Notes: generated by a model from the letters alone, not told the origin. Shown: positions 1 through 8,040, counted from the stretch's first letter. The stretch: DNA of 58,616 nucleotides from Sphingomonas canadensis (GCF_026013525.1 NZ_JAPDRA010000014.1:1-58616), one strand, 5' to 3'. Made by a program: numbers and translations.

Positions 1-42
1 CGACCTCACACATCCCTGGGGTTCATGACACCGACCGAATTT

Positions 43-78
43 GCTTCATCGGCCGGGGTTAACCCCGGCCGATGAAGC
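43..78. repeat. Perfect 36-bp palindrome at the island edge
   Basis: Bases 43-60 and 61-78 are exact reverse complements (18-bp arms, no loop, core GGCCGGGGTT/AACCCCGGCC). The next outward pair (42 T, 79 G) does not match, so the symmetry ends sharply. The ATG of the downstream HsdR fragment (72-74) lies in the right arm, and an in-frame TAA lies at 60-62. It could be a transposition or recombination scar, or a cruciform or terminator hairpin. Because it sits close to the window edge, an assembly fold-back is also possible. Confidence 0.85.
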
Positions 79-806
79 GCCAGATCTCTCCTTCTGGCCG
101 GATACAAATCGGGACCAGGGTCAAAAATCGTGCGCGGCTTGAAGGGCTGGTGCGTCAAGCCGTTGCCCGGTTTGAAACCGATGACGATGAGGGGCGGCAG
201 GAAGAGTTCCGCCAGCTTCTGCGCAGCTACATGCGCTTCTACAGCTTCGTCGCGCAGGTGATGAAGTTGGAGGACACGGGCTTGGAGAAGCTTTATTCCT
301 ATGCGGCATGGCTCGCGCGCCTGCTTCCCAACCGGCAGATTCCGCCGGAAATCGAAATCACCGACGACATGCTCAGGCTACAAAAGTTCAAAGTTGAACA
401 GAAGGAGCACGGCAACGCCTCGCTCGTTGCAGGCAACACGGCGGCGCTCGAAGCGATCAGTGAGTTTGGAGCTAAGCCCTACACCGAGGACGAGAAAAAA
501 GAGCTTTCAGAGATTGTTAAGGCGTTCAACGAACGTCACGGAACGCAGTTTACCGAAGCCGACATGCTTCGTTTCGAGCACGTGAACGAAGAGATTTTGG
601 GCGATGATCTTGCAGAAATGTTGCGCAACAACCCCCCAGATGTCGTTTACACCGCCTTTGCCCAAGCCTTCTTCCAGGGTGCGATCCGCATGTTCCAGCG
701 TGACAACGAAATGCGGAATATTGTTCTTACAGACGCGGATGCCCGGGAAAGGGCTACTCGTCACTTCTTCAACCGCGCGCTGAGGGAAGTTCGTCAATCA
801 GCATAA
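72..806 (+). pseudogene. hsdR: C-terminal fragment of type I restriction endonuclease subunit R
   Basis: The open frame encodes about 244 residues. From roughly residue 35 onward it resembles the helical C-terminal region of HsdR, the ATP-dependent translocase and nuclease subunit of type I restriction systems, with segments such as LLRSYMRFYSFVAQ, LEKLYSYAAWLARLLP and LSEIVKAFNERHGTQF. Full HsdR proteins are about 800-1100 residues, so the nuclease and DEAD-box motor domains are absent. An in-frame stop lies at 60-62 and the frame opens inside the 36-bp palindrome, so the first ~30 residues are probably not native. No hsdM or hsdS is visible. GC is lower than in the core genes. It is read as a non-functional remnant, converging on the Fic gene 12 bp downstream. 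Confidence 0.75.
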
Positions 807-818
807 ACCACAGTCGGC

Positions 819-1871
819 TTACGCCCTGCCGTACCAAGTACCCTTGCCGGTTCCGTGCTGAATCAGATGGCTAGCTGACACGAGCGATTGCAGATGCTTT
901 TTCACTGTGTTGCGGTTCGCCCCGGTGAGGCTGACGATCTGACTGACCGTAAGCTTTCCATGCTCTTTTGCGAGGTCGAGTATCTGTAGCGACAGGTTGG
1001 GCAGCGTATCGATCATGATCCGCTCTCGTTCGATCTTGCCCTCTAGGCGCTTCTTCTGCTGTTGCAGCGCGCGCAGGAAGTACTCAACCCACGGCTGCCA
1101 ATCGGGCGTGTCCGTGCGGATTGTGCCCTGGGTCCGGCGCAGCGCGAGATAATAGCCTTCCTTGCTTTGCTCGATGACGCTTTCCAGCGAACTATACGGC
1201 ACATAGGCATAGCCGCTGCGCAGCAGCAGGAGTGTCGTCAGCACGCGCGAGAGCCGCCCGTTGCCGTCCTGAAACGGATGGATTTCAAGGAACACGACGG
1301 CGAAGATCGCAATGGCGAGCAGCGGGTGCAGGCTCTGTTCTTTCAGCGTCGCATCGAGCCAGCCAACCAACTCCGTCATGAGACGCGGCGTGTCGAACGG
1401 CGTTGCCGTTTCGAACACGATGCCGATTTCCTTTCCATCGGCATCGAACGCGCTGACATGATTGATGTTGGTCTTGTAGCTGCCGCGATGGTGCTCGTCC
1501 TTGGCGCTATGCACCAGCAGATCGCGGTGCAGCTGCCGGATATGGTTTTCCGTGGGCGTGATCGCGTCGAAATGCGCGAACACCGTCTCCATGACCTCGG
1601 CGTAGCCCGCGACTTCCTGCTCGTCGCGGCTGGCGAACTTCCTGATTTCGAGGTTCGACAGGAGGCGCTCGACCTCCTTGTCGGAAAGCTTGCTGCCTTC
1701 GATACGGGTCGAGGAACCGATGCTTTCGATGGTGGCGACGCGGCGCAGAGCCGACAACCGCTCGGGAGCAAGCGTGCCCAGTGCGCGCCACGCGCCCTTG
1801 AACTCATCGATCTCAGCGATGAGTGAAAGGATTGCGGGCGTGATGGTCAGGGTATCGGTGTTGAGACTCAT
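819..1871 (-). CDS. Fic family AMPylase with C-terminal winged-helix domain
   Basis: 350-residue Fic protein. Fic enzymes transfer AMP from ATP to hydroxyl side chains of target proteins. The motif HPFQDGNGRLSR is at residues ~198-209, with the catalytic His at 198. An N-terminal inhibitory helix motif of the S-x3-E-G type (SSTRIEG, residues 53-59) should clash with the ATP gamma-phosphate and keep the enzyme restrained. The C-terminal ~60 residues look like a winged helix (ILDLAKEHGKLTVSQIV, then NRNTVKKHLQSL), which suggests DNA binding and autoregulation. The start is the ATG at 1871. The frame stays open far upstream, but that stretch is not Fic-like and crosses the repeat region. No antitoxin partner is visible, which fits a single-chain class II Fic. 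Confidence 0.9.
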   Translation of the reverse strand: MSLNTDTLTITPAILSLIAEIDEFKGAWRALGTLAPERLSALRRVATIESIGSSTRIEGSKLSDKEVERLLSNLEIRKFASRDEQEVAGYAEVMETVFAHFDAITPTENHIRQLHRDLLVHSAKDEHHRGSYKTNINHVSAFDADGKEIGIVFETATPFDTPRLMTELVGWLDATLKEQSLHPLLAIAIFAVVFLEIHPFQDGNGRLSRVLTTLLLLRSGYAYVPYSSLESVIEQSKEGYYLALRRTQGTIRTDTPDWQPWVEYFLRALQQQKKRLEGKIERERIMIDTLPNLSLQILDLAKEHGKLTVSQIVSLTGANRNTVKKHLQSLVSASHLIQHGTGKGTWYGRA

Positions 1872-1951
1872 ACCCAAAAATATACCCAAAAATATCCATA
1901 AAGGCAATTGGAGGCGGCAAATAGCCAAAAACTTACCCGAAAATATCCATA
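1871..1951 (-). promoter_or_regulatory. Direct repeats upstream of fic, candidate operator
   Basis: On the plus strand TACCCAAAAATATCCATA (1883-1900) recurs as TACCCGAAAATATCCATA (1934-1951), 17 of 18 bases identical and 51 bp apart. A third partial copy (TACCCAAAAATA, 1871-1882) abuts the fic start codon. The near-integral number of helical turns between the full copies and the winged helix in the Fic protein suggest an operator bound by Fic itself. That role is inferred; the repeats are seen directly. Confidence 0.6.
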
Positions 1952-1966
1952 TCAGCCCGCTCGTCC

Positions 1967-2353
1967 CTACCGATCTACGCCTCGATCCTTGCCCTGCGAT
2001 GGTCCGGCTAGTGACTTGAACTCCTTGTTTACGTCGCTGGGTTTGCCAAGTTCGCGGTTCAGCGAAGGGCGCTGTGACGGCGCGTTGTTTTGCTCCCGCG
2101 CGGGTGGCGGATTCAAGGACGGGCGAATACCGCTCATGCCTGGCGGGGCTAGACGCGGATTGTCGATGTGCATCAGCGGTTTCGGGCGCGGCTGGGCATT
2201 GTCCTTGTCGCGGATCGTCTACTCCGGCTGGCGCTCCGGTGATGGTCTCGTTTTGTCGAATGACTGATCGCGGGCCTGCTTCAGATCGGACACCGCGAAC
2301 GATGTCCGATCCGGGGCCAGCGAGAACGGATTCTTGGGCCGTTCGCTGCTCAT
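1967..2353 (-). pseudogene. Proline-rich conjugation-region frame broken by an amber codon
   Basis: An ATG at 2353 opens a frame of 44 residues (starting MSSERPKNPFSLAPDRTSF) that ends at TAG 2219-2221. The same frame then continues for about 80 residues to 1967, still polar and rich in Pro, Arg and Asn (for example PRLAPPGMSGIRPSLNPP). The composition is the same on both sides of the stop, so this looks like one ancestral gene of about 128 residues with a nonsense mutation. It lies 27 bp downstream of the VirD4 remnant on the same strand, as an accessory gene of a conjugation module would. No domain is recognised. Confidence 0.4.
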
Positions 2354-2380
2354 GCTGTTTCACTCCGTAGATGCGAGCGA

Positions 2381-3022
2381 CTAGGTGCGGTGCAGGTTGT
2401 GGCCGAGGCATTTCAGCTCGGCATCCTCGAACCACGGCACCTTGGTGCCGATGATCGGGTTGAGGCTTTCGATGAAGATGATCTGCTTGGTCTTGTGCAG
2501 CCGCATCAGTTCGTCGGCATAGGCAAGCTGGCGCTGCGCCGCCGCCGCGTTTTGCGTGTGCGTCGTTGAACGATTGGAGGAGATGCCGCCCTTGGGATCG
2601 CTCGACGTGCCGAACGCGGTGGCGATGGCGGTGGAGAGATTCCAAACGGTGGTGACGCCGCACAGCGCCTGAAAATACTCCGCCGTCAGCGGACACTTCC
2701 CATCCTTGGCGGGAAACACCCCCAGCCGAATACCGGAGCTACCCGTGATGCCGTGCTCTTCGAGATAGGGAAGGCTCGCCCACTCGGCGGAGCCGAAGGT
2801 TGTGGGCTTCTGGGCCAGCGCGCGCACCGCGCCGCCGATCCAGTAGAACAGGGCCACGAAGAACGCGGCGAACGAGAAGAGCGAAGTCAGCGTGATGCCG
2901 GCGGGACCGGCATCACCGATGGCAATCACCACCAGCAGGGCGAGCGCGGCAATCGCCGCGATCAGGCGAAGCGACAAGGGCGCTGCGCGCCTCTTGTGCT
3001 TGCTCACAAGCGCGGCGCTCAT
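2381..3022 (-). pseudogene. VirD4/TraG coupling protein with motor domain deleted
   Basis: This 213-residue frame joins two ends of a type IV secretion coupling protein (VirD4/TraG), normally about 600-700 residues. Residues ~17-66 form two membrane segments, followed by TFGSAEWASLPYLEEHG, the typical post-membrane FGSA-W motif. Near residue 105 it passes directly into the family's C-terminal part: TTVWNLSTAIATAFGTSS, NAAAAQRQLAYADELMRLH, then QIIFIESLNPI. The Walker A/B motor core between these parts is missing, so it cannot pump DNA even though the reading frame is intact. It is the clearest evidence that this segment was once a conjugative or integrative element. The ATG at 3022 fits the membrane N-terminus. 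Confidence 0.7.
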
Positions 3023-3371
3023 GCCGCTCAGGGCCTCAGACTGGCAGCTTGGGCGGCGGCGCGAGGTGCGCCACCATCCTTCCTTTCTTTAGCGGTTAGA
3101 GGATCGTCCCTGCCAAGGCTGGTATGCTGGAGAACGGCGTTCCATTCCTCCAAGATACTGAATAGTGAGTTTGAAGGCGCTCCTACAGGGCGCGCCATTA
3201 TCTGCTTGGGCCTCACGCGCCGGCGCGGGCATCCGCCCGCTTGGCTTTCCTCGCGTAAGTCCGGACGCGCGGTGAAATAGAACAGGCCGGTGACCGCGCC
3301 GGTCTCCGCCACGTTCCAGCCCCACAGGCGCTGGAACAGCGGAATGTTCCAGAAGGCCAGCGTGCTGATCG
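3023..3371. other. Island/core junction without an intact gene
   Basis: No gene can be supported in these ~350 bases. On the minus strand, from about 3378 down to 3258, there is an open hydrophobic stretch containing AFWNIPLFQRLWGWNV and TGAVTGLFYFTARP. It looks like the end of a lost membrane protein and runs into unrelated Arg/Gly-rich sequence below 3258. It adjoins, head to head, the CoA-transferase remnant on the plus strand, so a rearrangement breakpoint is likely near 3370. Confidence 0.4.
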
Positions 3372-3635
3372 CGAAGTTGCATGACGATCCGGACTATGCG
3401 CTCAACAACCAGCGCGTGCAGGCGCGCGACGTGATCCTGCCGCGGGTACGCGCGCTGTTCGCCGGGACGCCGCGGGAGACGCTGATCGCCACGCGCGACC
3501 GGCTCGGCCTGCCCTTCGCGCCGATCGCACGCCCGGACGAGCTGGACCGCCGCCGCATGGGCCTGCGCCACGACATCCCGGCAGCGGGGCGCGGACGGCG
3601 AGGCGATTACGGCGGAGGCCGGCCCGCTCGCCTGA
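3372..3635 (+). pseudogene. Remnant of a CaiB/BaiF family III CoA-transferase
   Basis: The plus strand encodes HDDPDYALNNQRVQARD, then ILPRVRALFAGTPRETLI and RLGLPFAPIARPDEL. This is the conserved C-terminal third of CaiB/BaiF CoA-transferases (the 'DPR-F-N-R' region, then 'G(V/I)P-API'). After PDEL the expected ~60 residues are missing and the text jumps to MGLRHDIPA. A shift to the next frame is then needed to read GADGEAITAEAGPLA and a TGA at 3633-3635, a typical CoA-transferase end. The first two thirds are absent. Internal deletion, frameshift and missing start make this a clear pseudogene. Confidence 0.6.
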
Positions 3636-3658
3636 ACGGCTGTGGACCGGCCGTTCCG

Positions 3659-4477
3659 TCAGGCCGCGACGGCAGCCGCCCCGGGCACCCGCTCGCCGGG
3701 CGCCCCGGGCAGGTGCGCGACGGCCCAGTCGAGCGCAAGATCAGCGACCGCTTCCCAGCCCGCGTCGATGCAGGTCCAGTGCGAACGGCCCTTCAGGATG
3801 CGCAGCTCGGTCGCGCTCGGCGCGCGCTTCTGGTGGTTGTAGATGGCGCGCGTCATGCCGGCGTCGGCGATCAGATCCTTCTCGCCGCCGATCAGCAGCA
3901 GCGGCGGGCGCGCGGGATTGTCCCACCGGATCTTCATCGCGTTGACCACGCCGTTCCAATAGACGCGCCCCGGGGTGGGCACGATGTAGCGGTCGTAGAG
4001 CGCGTCCGCCTGGTCGCTGGGCGCCGTCTGGGCGAAGCGGCGGCGGAAGAAGCGGCGCGACATCACCTTGGACTTTCGCCAGCTCAGCGGATCGAGGAAC
4101 ACCGGCAGCGCCGACCAGATGGCATGCGGCCCGAGCGGCACCCCCGGCGTGGGCGCGGGATCGATCGCCACGCCCGCCGCGCCCAGCCCGCGATCCAGCA
4201 GGTGCTGCACCGCCACGCCGCCCAGCGAATGGCCGATCAGGATCGGGGGTTCGGGCAGCGCGCGGATGATCGCCTCATAATGCGCGACGATCTGGCGCTG
4301 GCTCAGCCGCGCCAGCTCGGGCAGCGGCGACGCGCGCAGCGCCTCCGGCGAGCGATCGTCATAGGGCCAGTCGGGCGCGAGGACGGTGTAGCCCGCCGCC
4401 TCATACCGCGCCTTGAATCCTTCCCAGCTCCGAGAATTGAGCCAGGCGCCGTGGATCAGCAGGATGGTCCGGGTCAT
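3659..4477 (-). CDS. Alpha/beta hydrolase (paralogue of the 5569-6408 gene)
   Basis: 272-residue cytoplasmic alpha/beta hydrolase. The oxyanion-side motif is LLIHGAW (residues ~6-12), the nucleophile elbow GHSLGG (~residue 85), the acid probably the Asp in GGEKDLIAD, and the His in GRSHW. The substrate is unknown. It resembles the 5569-6408 product throughout: TRTILLIHGAW against PRTIVLVHGAW, HLLDRGLGAAGVAIDP against LLLDRGLGSAGVALNP, and both end in GWEAVADLAL-W. The start at 4477 has an AGGAG about 8 nt upstream. It is the last gene of a five-gene minus-strand run, 31 bp after the haloperoxidase-like gene. The Ala/Gly-rich C-terminal tail is probably disordered. Confidence 0.85.
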   Translation of the reverse strand: MTRTILLIHGAWLNSRSWEGFKARYEAAGYTVLAPDWPYDDRSPEALRASPLPELARLSQRQIVAHYEAIIRALPEPPILIGHSLGGVAVQHLLDRGLGAAGVAIDPAPTPGVPLGPHAIWSALPVFLDPLSWRKSKVMSRRFFRRRFAQTAPSDQADALYDRYIVPTPGRVYWNGVVNAMKIRWDNPARPPLLLIGGEKDLIADAGMTRAIYNHQKRAPSATELRILKGRSHWTCIDAGWEAVADLALDWAVAHLPGAPGERVPGAAAVAA

Positions 4478-4508
4478 GGGAACATCTCCTTGATTCGAGG
4501 GGATGGCT

Positions 4509-5465
4509 TCACGCCTTCGCGAAGGCGAGCAGATCGGGGTTCACCACATCGGGGTGGGTGGTGCAGAGCCCGTGCGGCAGGCCCTTGTAGGTCTTGAGCG
4601 TGCCGTTCTTCAGCAGCTTGGCGGATAACGGCGCGCTGTCGGCATAGGGCACGATCTGGTCGTCGTCGCCGTGCATCACCAGCGTGGGGACCGTGATCGC
4701 CTTCAGGTCCTCGGTGAAATCGGTCTCGCTGAACGCCTTGATGCAGTCGTAATGCGCCTTGGCGCCGCCCATCATGCCCTGGCGCCACCAGTTCCAGATC
4801 ACGCCCTGATCCACCTTCGCGCCCGGCCGGTTGTAGCCGTAGAAAGGCCCCGAGGGCACATCGAGGAAGAATTGCGCGCGGTTCGCCACCAATGCCGCGC
4901 GGAAGCCGTCGAACACCTCGATCGGCAGCCCGCCGGGGTTGGCGGGCGTCTTGAGCATGATCGGCGGGACGGCGCCGATCAGCACCGCCTTGGCCACCCG
5001 GCCCGGCTTTGCGCGGGCGACATAGTGCGCCACCTCCCCGCCGCCGGTGGAATGGCCGATATGGATCGCGTCCTTCAGCCCCAGATGATCGGTCAACGCC
5101 GCGACGTCGGCGGCATAGGTGTCCATCTCATTGCCTTCCCAGGTCTGGGTGGAGCGCCCATGGCCGCGCCGATCGTGCGCGATCACGCGATAGCCATGCG
5201 CCAGGAAGAACATCATCTGGCCGTCCCAATCGTCCGCTGTCAGCGGCCAGCCATGGTGGAACATCACCGGCTGGGCGGTCTTCGGCCCCCAGTCCTTGTA
5301 GAAGATCTCGGTGCCGTCCTTGGTGGTGATCGTGCCCATGGTCATGGTTCCTTCCTTCAGGGTGGCTGCAACGAGTTGTGGGGGAAGCGCCGCGATCCCG
5401 GCCGCCATGAGGCCGCCGGCAAGCATCGTGCGCCGTGCAAGGGGCAATCCGTGGTCCTGCTGCAT
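4509..5465 (-). CDS. Cofactor-free haloperoxidase-like alpha/beta hydrolase with Tat-like signal
   Basis: 318 residues. The catalytic part from about residue 40 matches non-haem chloroperoxidase/perhydrolase-type hydrolases: FHHGWPL, the elbow GHSTGGGE, HGDDDQIVP (Asp) and LPHGLCTTH (His). Such enzymes act as esterases or perhydrolases and can generate peracids. With the ATG at 5465 the N-terminus reads PLARRTMLAGGLMAAGI and is a likely twin-arginine signal, placing the enzyme in the periplasm. CCAGGAGCG upstream is a good ribosome site and decides this start; an internal MTMGTITT start would give a cytoplasmic form. A palindromic element lies 84-103 bp upstream, so the gene may have its own promoter within the hydrolase run. 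Confidence 0.85.
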   Translation of the reverse strand: MQQDHGLPLARRTMLAGGLMAAGIAALPPQLVAATLKEGTMTMGTITTKDGTEIFYKDWGPKTAQPVMFHHGWPLTADDWDGQMMFFLAHGYRVIAHDRRGHGRSTQTWEGNEMDTYAADVAALTDHLGLKDAIHIGHSTGGGEVAHYVARAKPGRVAKAVLIGAVPPIMLKTPANPGGLPIEVFDGFRAALVANRAQFFLDVPSGPFYGYNRPGAKVDQGVIWNWWRQGMMGGAKAHYDCIKAFSETDFTEDLKAITVPTLVMHGDDDQIVPYADSAPLSAKLLKNGTLKTYKGLPHGLCTTHPDVVNPDLLAFAKA

Positions 5466-5546
5466 CGCTTCGCTCCTGGCTGGGCTCCGGTACGCCCTGT
5501 CTGGCACTCCGGACCTGCGCTGCGCCATCACACCTGGGGCGGGCGG

Positions 5547-5568
5547 CACCATACCTTGGTATGGTGGC
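5547..5568 (-). promoter_or_regulatory. Palindromic operator candidate, copy 1
   Basis: CACCATACC-TT-GGTATGGTG (5547-5566) has 9-bp perfect arms. The 20 bases 5549-5568 match 8041-8060 at 17 of 20 positions. Each copy starts about 80 bp upstream of a minus-strand start codon (84 bp from 5465; 79 bp from 7962). A dimeric LuxR/FixJ-type regulator, such as the one encoded at 8770-9447, is the obvious candidate ligand, by inference only. Confidence 0.6.
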
Positions 5569-6408
5569 TCAGCCCGCCAGCACCGGCACCCAGGCGGGCG
5601 GCACGGGCGCCGCAGGCACGGGCCGGACATGCCGGGCCAGCGCCTCATCGATCCAGGCGAGCGCCAGATCGGCCACGGCCTCCCATCCGGGCTCCGCGAT
5701 CAGCAGGTGCGAACGCCCCGGGAGTAGCACGAAATCGGTGGGCGCGGGAGAGCGCCGCTGGATGCGATAGGCCGCGCGCGAGAGATAGGGCGACACCAGC
5801 CGGTCGCGATCGCTGCCGGTGATCAGCAGCGGCTGGCGGCGGCGCGCGGGATCGATCCGGTTGCCCTGCCAGGCGGCGACCTGATGGAATATCCGGCCAG
5901 GCGCCGGGATCACATATCCGGCGTAGGCGGCATCGACCAGCGCCTCTGGCGCACCGGTGGCATAGAGCGCGCCGAACCGGCGGCGGCCAAAGGCATAGGG
6001 GCGCCGCCACCCTTCGCGCCGCAGCACGATCGGCGCGATCGCGCGCAGCGCAGCCGGCCCAGGAACGATGCCACCGATCGGAACCGGGTTGAGCGCGACG
6101 CCCGCCGATCCCAGCCCGCGATCGAGCAGGAGCTGGATCAGCAGCCCGCCGACCGAATGGCCGATCAGCACCGGCTGCTCCGGCAGCGCGGCGATGAAGG
6201 CGGCAAGATGATCGACGATCTCGCCCAGCGCCAGCGCGCCGAATCCGGCAGGCACGGCGGCGTTGATCGTCCGGGCGTCCAGCCCCTCGATCAGCGGCCA
6301 GGAGGGCGTGTGGACCACATGGCCGGCAGCCTCGATCCGTTGCCGGAACGGCTGCCAGCTCGCGGGCGTTACCCATGCGCCGTGGACGAGCACGATCGTG
6401 CGCGGCAT
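5569..6408 (-). CDS. Alpha/beta hydrolase (paralogue of the 3659-4477 gene)
   Basis: 279-residue alpha/beta hydrolase with IVLVHGAW near the N-terminus, the nucleophile elbow GHSVGG (~residue 88), a probable acid in TGSDRDRLV and the His in GRSHL. It is a tandem-type paralogue of the 3659-4477 product, with the two copies flanking the haloperoxidase-like gene. The start chosen is the ATG at 6408, where the family N-terminus begins (PRTIVLVHG). The open frame extends further upstream but overlaps the preceding gene and is not hydrolase-like. The gap to the upstream gene is 14 bp, so the two are co-transcribed. The substrate is unknown. Confidence 0.85.
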   Translation of the reverse strand: MPRTIVLVHGAWVTPASWQPFRQRIEAAGHVVHTPSWPLIEGLDARTINAAVPAGFGALALGEIVDHLAAFIAALPEQPVLIGHSVGGLLIQLLLDRGLGSAGVALNPVPIGGIVPGPAALRAIAPIVLRREGWRRPYAFGRRRFGALYATGAPEALVDAAYAGYVIPAPGRIFHQVAAWQGNRIDPARRRQPLLITGSDRDRLVSPYLSRAAYRIQRRSPAPTDFVLLPGRSHLLIAEPGWEAVADLALAWIDEALARHVRPVPAAPVPPAWVPVLAG

Positions 6409-6422
6409 GCCAGCGCCTCCGG

Positions 6423-7304
6423 TCAGGCCGCCACGTCCGCGCGCTGGCGCGTGCGGACGAAGCTCTTGATGAGGTCTGCCACGAATTCGGGCGCCTGGTG
6501 CTGGGGGCCATGACCCATCTGGGGCAGCACCATCAGGTGCAGGCTCTTCCACACGCGGTTCAGCGCGAACCAGTTGGGCGTGGGGAACACGATCTCGTGA
6601 TCCCCGGCGATCACCAGGATCGGGATGCCGCAATTCGCCAGGAAATCGCGATAGCCGCCGGCATCGGGGAACAGGTCCTCCGCGTGGCGATCCTGCAGCA
6701 GCGCCAGATAGGTCTCCGGCGCGATCGGCGGGCTGCGGTCTGCCGAGCGCGCGGCGATGCGGGCGTTCGATGCCGCAGCCGCCGCACGGCTGGAGGCGCT
6801 GGCGGGCTCGAAGAACAGTATCTCCTCGTCCGCCAGGTCGTTCACCGGCTTCAGCGCATGTTCCAGGAACGCCGCCTCGGACGGATGCTCGACGCGGCCC
6901 GGCGGGGTGGTGCCGATCAGCACCAGATGGGTGACCCGTTCGGGCACCATCGCGGTCACCACCTGCGCGGCCATCCCGCCCAGCGACCATCCGCCGACGG
7001 CGAAACTCTCGATGCCGAGCGCATCGGCCAGGTCGATCGCGTCGCGCGCCATCACCTCGGCGCGATAGCTGGCCGCGCCGCCAGACTGGCCCAGGCCCGA
7101 ATAGTCGAAGGTGATGACGCGGAATTCCGCAGCCAGCGCGTCGAGGAACGCCGGGTCCCAGCTATCCAGCACGCCACGAAAGCGCAGGCACAGGATCAGC
7201 GGGGTGCCGCTGCCCGTCTCGCGATAGGCGATGCGGCGGCCGTGGCGCTCGACGAAGCGCGTGGGCGCCTCGGCGGCGGCGGGAGCGAGCAGTTCGATGG
7301 TCAT
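6423..7304 (-). CDS. Alpha/beta hydrolase
   Basis: 293 residues, a different branch of the fold from its neighbours. It has the strand FVERHGRRIAYRETGSG, the elbow GGWSLGGMA (nucleophile Ser ~107), an Asp or Glu in AGDHEIVFP and a His in QMGHGPQH. An Ala/Ser-rich stretch in the cap (SASSRAAAAAS) is unusual and probably a flexible lid. GGAGG lies about 8 nt before the ATG at 7304. It is the second gene of the run, 13 bp after the isochorismatase-like gene. The HGRRIAYRETGSG opening is shared with C-C bond hydrolases and esterases, so the reaction cannot be assigned. Confidence 0.85.
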   Translation of the reverse strand: MTIELLAPAAAEAPTRFVERHGRRIAYRETGSGTPLILCLRFRGVLDSWDPAFLDALAAEFRVITFDYSGLGQSGGAASYRAEVMARDAIDLADALGIESFAVGGWSLGGMAAQVVTAMVPERVTHLVLIGTTPPGRVEHPSEAAFLEHALKPVNDLADEEILFFEPASASSRAAAAASNARIAARSADRSPPIAPETYLALLQDRHAEDLFPDAGGYRDFLANCGIPILVIAGDHEIVFPTPNWFALNRVWKSLHLMVLPQMGHGPQHQAPEFVADLIKSFVRTRQRADVAA

Positions 7305-7317
7305 GGGTGGCCTCCTT

Positions 7318-7962
7318 TCAGGCGGGTTCGGCGATAGAGAGCGCGGCGATCAGGCCGGCGGTAGGCAGGATCGCGTGCGCGAAGGTCGGGCCGTTGATCT
7401 CATGCGCGCAGTGCAGCGCCTCCGGGCTGGCCGCCGCGGTGGCGTCACGCACCAGCGTGACGTGATAGCCAAGCTCGGCCGCGAACCGGCCCGTTGTCTC
7501 GATGCAGGTGTTCGCGATCAGGCCGATCAGCACGACATGGGTGATCCCGCGCTGCTTCAGCAGCATGTCCAGATCGGTGTTGGCGAAGCCGCTGCCGCCC
7601 CAATGTTCCTTGACGATCGTATCGCCGGGCAACGGCGCGAAATCGGGATGCCATTGGGCGCCCCAGCTTCCCCGCGCGAACGCCTGCGCCCCGGCGGCGC
7701 CCAATTGATAGGGCGTGGGATGATCCCATCCGGCGAAGTCGCCCGGCTCCCACTGGCGGTGGGGCACGATGAACACGGCGATGCCCGCGGCGCGCGCGGC
7801 GGCCAGCGTGGCGCGCAGGTTGGCGTGCAGGTTCGTCTGCTCGGCCGTGGCGGCCACCAGCGGCCACAGCTTGCCCGCGGGATCGAGGAAGTCGTTGTAG
7901 GGATCGACGAACAGCAGCGCCGTGCGCTGCGGGTCGTAAATGGCGGTCGGCGGGGCGTTCAT
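7318..7962 (-). CDS. Isochorismatase-like cysteine hydrolase
   Basis: 214-residue member of the cysteine hydrolase superfamily (isochorismatases, nicotinamidases, N-carbamoyl amidases). The Asp-Lys-Cys triad is visible: Asp in FVDPYNDF (~residue 19), Lys in IVKEHWGGSGF (~117), and Cys in LIANTCIETTGR (~150). It lacks the aryl-carrier domain of true EntB. It is the first gene of the hydrolase run and starts about 79 bp from the palindromic element at 8041-8060. In this setting an amide- or carbamate-cleaving role alongside esterases is plausible but not shown. Confidence 0.85.
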   Translation of the reverse strand: MNAPPTAIYDPQRTALLFVDPYNDFLDPAGKLWPLVAATAEQTNLHANLRATLAAARAAGIAVFIVPHRQWEPGDFAGWDHPTPYQLGAAGAQAFARGSWGAQWHPDFAPLPGDTIVKEHWGGSGFANTDLDMLLKQRGITHVVLIGLIANTCIETTGRFAAELGYHVTLVRDATAAASPEALHCAHEINGPTFAHAILPTAGLIAALSIAEPA

Positions 7963-8040
7963 GGCCGGGCTCCGTTGCTGATGCCCCCAAAGCCTATGCC
8001 TCGCCCGGCCACTGCGAAATTCAACGATCGCCTGCCCGGG

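Noticed and set aside
1872..2696. N-terminal extension of the Fic reading frame to 2696 (625 residues in total)
   Set aside because: The extra ~275 residues are Arg/His/Ala-rich text antisense to or out of frame with the VirD4 and proline-rich remnants and cross the operator-like repeats; Fic homology begins at the ATG at 1871.
3290..4597. Long plus-strand frame over the hydrolase gene
   Set aside because: Only the first ~100 codons match a real family (CoA-transferase). The rest is the complement of the 3659-4477 hydrolase and has Arg/Asp/His-rich shadow composition.
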